From Campylobacter hyointestinalis subsp. hyointestinalis (GTDB lineage: Bacteria; Campylobacterota; Campylobacteria; Campylobacterales; Campylobacteraceae): a DNA stretch of 64,000 nucleotides. The stretch lies in the NCBI RefSeq assembly GCF_013372145.1, contig NZ_CP053827.1:1054001-1118000 (forward strand), given 5' to 3'. The translations under genes were made by a program, and so were the position numbers. The notes under the pieces are model-generated. The model was given only the letters and a program-made list of their open reading frames with translations, did not search any database and was not told where the DNA came from. This document shows positions 62,918-64,000 of the stretch, in pieces (positions within the stretch are counted from its first letter, which is position 1; each line of letters opens with the position of its first letter).

Positions 62918-64000
62918 TTAATTCTCATATCTAACTTTTACGGAAAGTTCATGAGCGCCCAAACCTTCGGCTTTTGCCAAATTCATACAATCTCTACCTA
63001 GTCTATCTATGGAAGCTTTATTCATAGATATGATAGAACTTTTTTTCATAAAATTGCCTACTCCAAGAGGTGAGAAAAATCTAGCACTTCCACCTGTAGG
63101 CAATGTATGGTTTGGTCCAGCTAGATAGTCACCTATCGCCTCTGGCGTAAAATGACCTAAAAATATAGCTCCAGCATGTTTAATACGTGGTAAAAAGTCA
63201 AACGCGTTGTCAGTAGCAATCTCTAAGTGTTCTACTGCTAAGGCGTTCATTAGTTCTATACTCTCATCCATATCTTTGGCTACTATTATGGCAGATTTGT
63301 TTTCTATACTAGCTCTAGCTATATTTTGACGACTAAGCGTCGGAAGTAAATTATATATTTCGTCTTTGACTTTATTTGCAAAATCAGCGTCAAAAGTCAC
63401 CAAAAAGCTGCTTGCTATCTCATCATGTTCTGCTTGAGATAGTAAATCTATGGCTATATAATGAGGATTTGCCGAATTATCTGCTATGACTCCTATCTCG
63501 CTAGGTCCTGCTATCATATCTATATTTACATCACCAAATACAAGTTTTTTAGCAGTTGCGACAAAAATATTTCCAGGTCCGGTTATAACATCAACTTTCT
63601 TTATGGTTTTTGTTCCATAAGCCATAGCTCCAACGGCACTAGCACCGCCTACTTTATAGGCTTCGTTTATACCAAGAAGATGCATAGCTGCTAAAAGTAG
63701 TTCATTTACTTCACCGCCAACAGCAGGAGTGCAAACCACAATATCTTTTACACCTGCTACGATAGCTGGAACCGCGTTCATAAGCAAAGAGCTAGGATAT
63801 GCTGCTTTTCCACCTGGGATATAAAGCCCAGCCCTATCTACTGCAGTAATCTTTTGTCCTAATATAGAACCGTCATCTTCAAAACTAAGCCAAGTTTTTT
63901 CCAGCTGTTTTTCATGGTAGCGTTTGATCCTTTCAAATGCTACTTGCAAAGACTCTTTTAATTCGTCGTTTATAGAGTCATAAGCATTTTTCATCTCACA
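62918..64000 (-). CDS. hisD: Histidinol dehydrogenase (5' part outside window)
   Basis: Oxidises L-histidinol to L-histidine in two NAD steps. The 360 residues inside the window lack about 70 from the N-terminus, and the frame stays open to the window edge (TGT GAG before ATG AAA), so the ATG at 63994 is internal. GLYIPGGKAAYPSSLLMNAVPAIVAGVK, TGPGNIFVATAKKLVFGDVNIDMIAGPSEIGVIAD and LLSQAEHDE (metal and catalytic residues) are conserved. VEHLEIATDNA and GPNHTLPTGGSARFFSPLGV (His of the general base) follow. It lies upstream of flaC on the same strand, with 55 bases between. Confidence 0.97.
   Translation of the reverse strand, partial: CEMKNAYDSINDELKESLQVAFERIKRYHEKQLEKTWLSFEDDGSILGQKITAVDRAGLYIPGGKAAYPSSLLMNAVPAIVAGVKDIVVCTPAVGGEVNELLLAAMHLLGINEAYKVGGASAVGAMAYGTKTIKKVDVITGPGNIFVATAKKLVFGDVNIDMIAGPSEIGVIADNSANPHYIAIDLLSQAEHDEIASSFLVTFDADFANKVKDEIYNLLPTLSRQNIARASIENKSAIIVAKDMDESIELMNALAVEHLEIATDNAFDFLPRIKHAGAIFLGHFTPEAIGDYLAGPNHTLPTGGSARFFSPLGVGNFMKKSSIISMNKASIDRLGRDCMNLAKAEGLGAHELSVKVRYEN

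Noticed and set aside
1-64000. CRISPR arrays, tRNA/rRNA genes, insertion sequences, prophage genes
   Set aside because: No regularly spaced repeats, no cloverleaf with GTTCRA arm, no transposase or integrase frame was found by reading.

Overview
The window is a chromosomal segment of an AT-rich Campylobacterota bacterium, almost certainly Campylobacter. A non-jejuni lineage such as the C. fetus/hyointestinalis group is plausible, but the species cannot be fixed from sequence reading alone. The evidence is gene content and order: glyQ / DUF3972 / purE / U32 peptidase / cheZ run in the order remembered from C. jejuni. So do the agmatine deiminase / CDF / carbamoylputrescine amidase set, the FTR1-P19-DUF2318-ABC-thioredoxin iron locus and the flgG2-flgG pair. 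Lengths and motifs also fit epsilonproteobacterial families (FlaC of 249 aa, DUF3972, KatA next to an ankyrin protein). No tRNA, rRNA, CRISPR array, insertion sequence or prophage was seen.

Layout. 1-6.3 kb: translation, purine synthesis, chemotaxis (cheZ), a PHP-family histidinol-phosphatase-like gene and glnA. 6.35-11.1 kb: an unknown gene under a strong sigma54-type promoter, an ankyrin gene and katA. Then come a broken TonB-dependent receptor and a 16-codon scrap of an ABC ATPase. 11.2-26.9 kb: a long minus-strand housekeeping stretch (lon, bamD, recG, M16-like, pyk, methyltransferase, mqo, dapE, LysE family, GGDEF/EAL, mutS2). 27.1-31.1 kb: a plus-strand accessory operon (OsmC-like, acyl-CoA-dehydrogenase-like flavoprotein, ABC solute-binding protein, permease, ATPase). 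Its permease is frameshifted and its ATPase carries an in-frame stop. 31.2-42 kb: murC, a FlxA-like gene, prmC, M48 peptidase, and NSS, ABC-F, MFS and SulP proteins. 42.2-47 kb: a two-component system, MATE exporter, YgjP-like metallohydrolase and gltS. 47.0-47.9 kb: a mostly non-coding stretch with a frameshifted small gene and an inverted repeat. 47.9-50.6 kb: putrescine synthesis genes flanking a cation exporter. 50.7-58.1 kb: the complete P19 iron-uptake locus behind a Fur-box-like palindrome. 58.3-64 kb: flgG2-flgG behind a sigma54 promoter, rpoD, flaC and the 3' part of hisD.

Three themes connect the genes. Flagellar regulation appears at four places (sigma54 promoters at 6.8 and 60.0 kb, a sigma28-like promoter at 32.9 kb, and flaC), which ties two proteins of unknown role (149 aa and 114 aa) to the flagellar regulon. 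Iron and oxidative stress appear in katA with its ankyrin partner, the P19 locus and the relics of a metal/siderophore uptake locus. Gene decay is concentrated in uptake systems (TonB receptor, ABC scrap, ABC permease and ATPase) while the core genes around them are intact.

No wholly new system is demonstrated. The best leads are the sigma54-driven 149-aa protein, a 28-aa membrane peptide directly after flgG, a YHS-like domain on the DUF2318 membrane protein of the P19 locus, and the decaying OsmC/flavoprotein/ABC operon.
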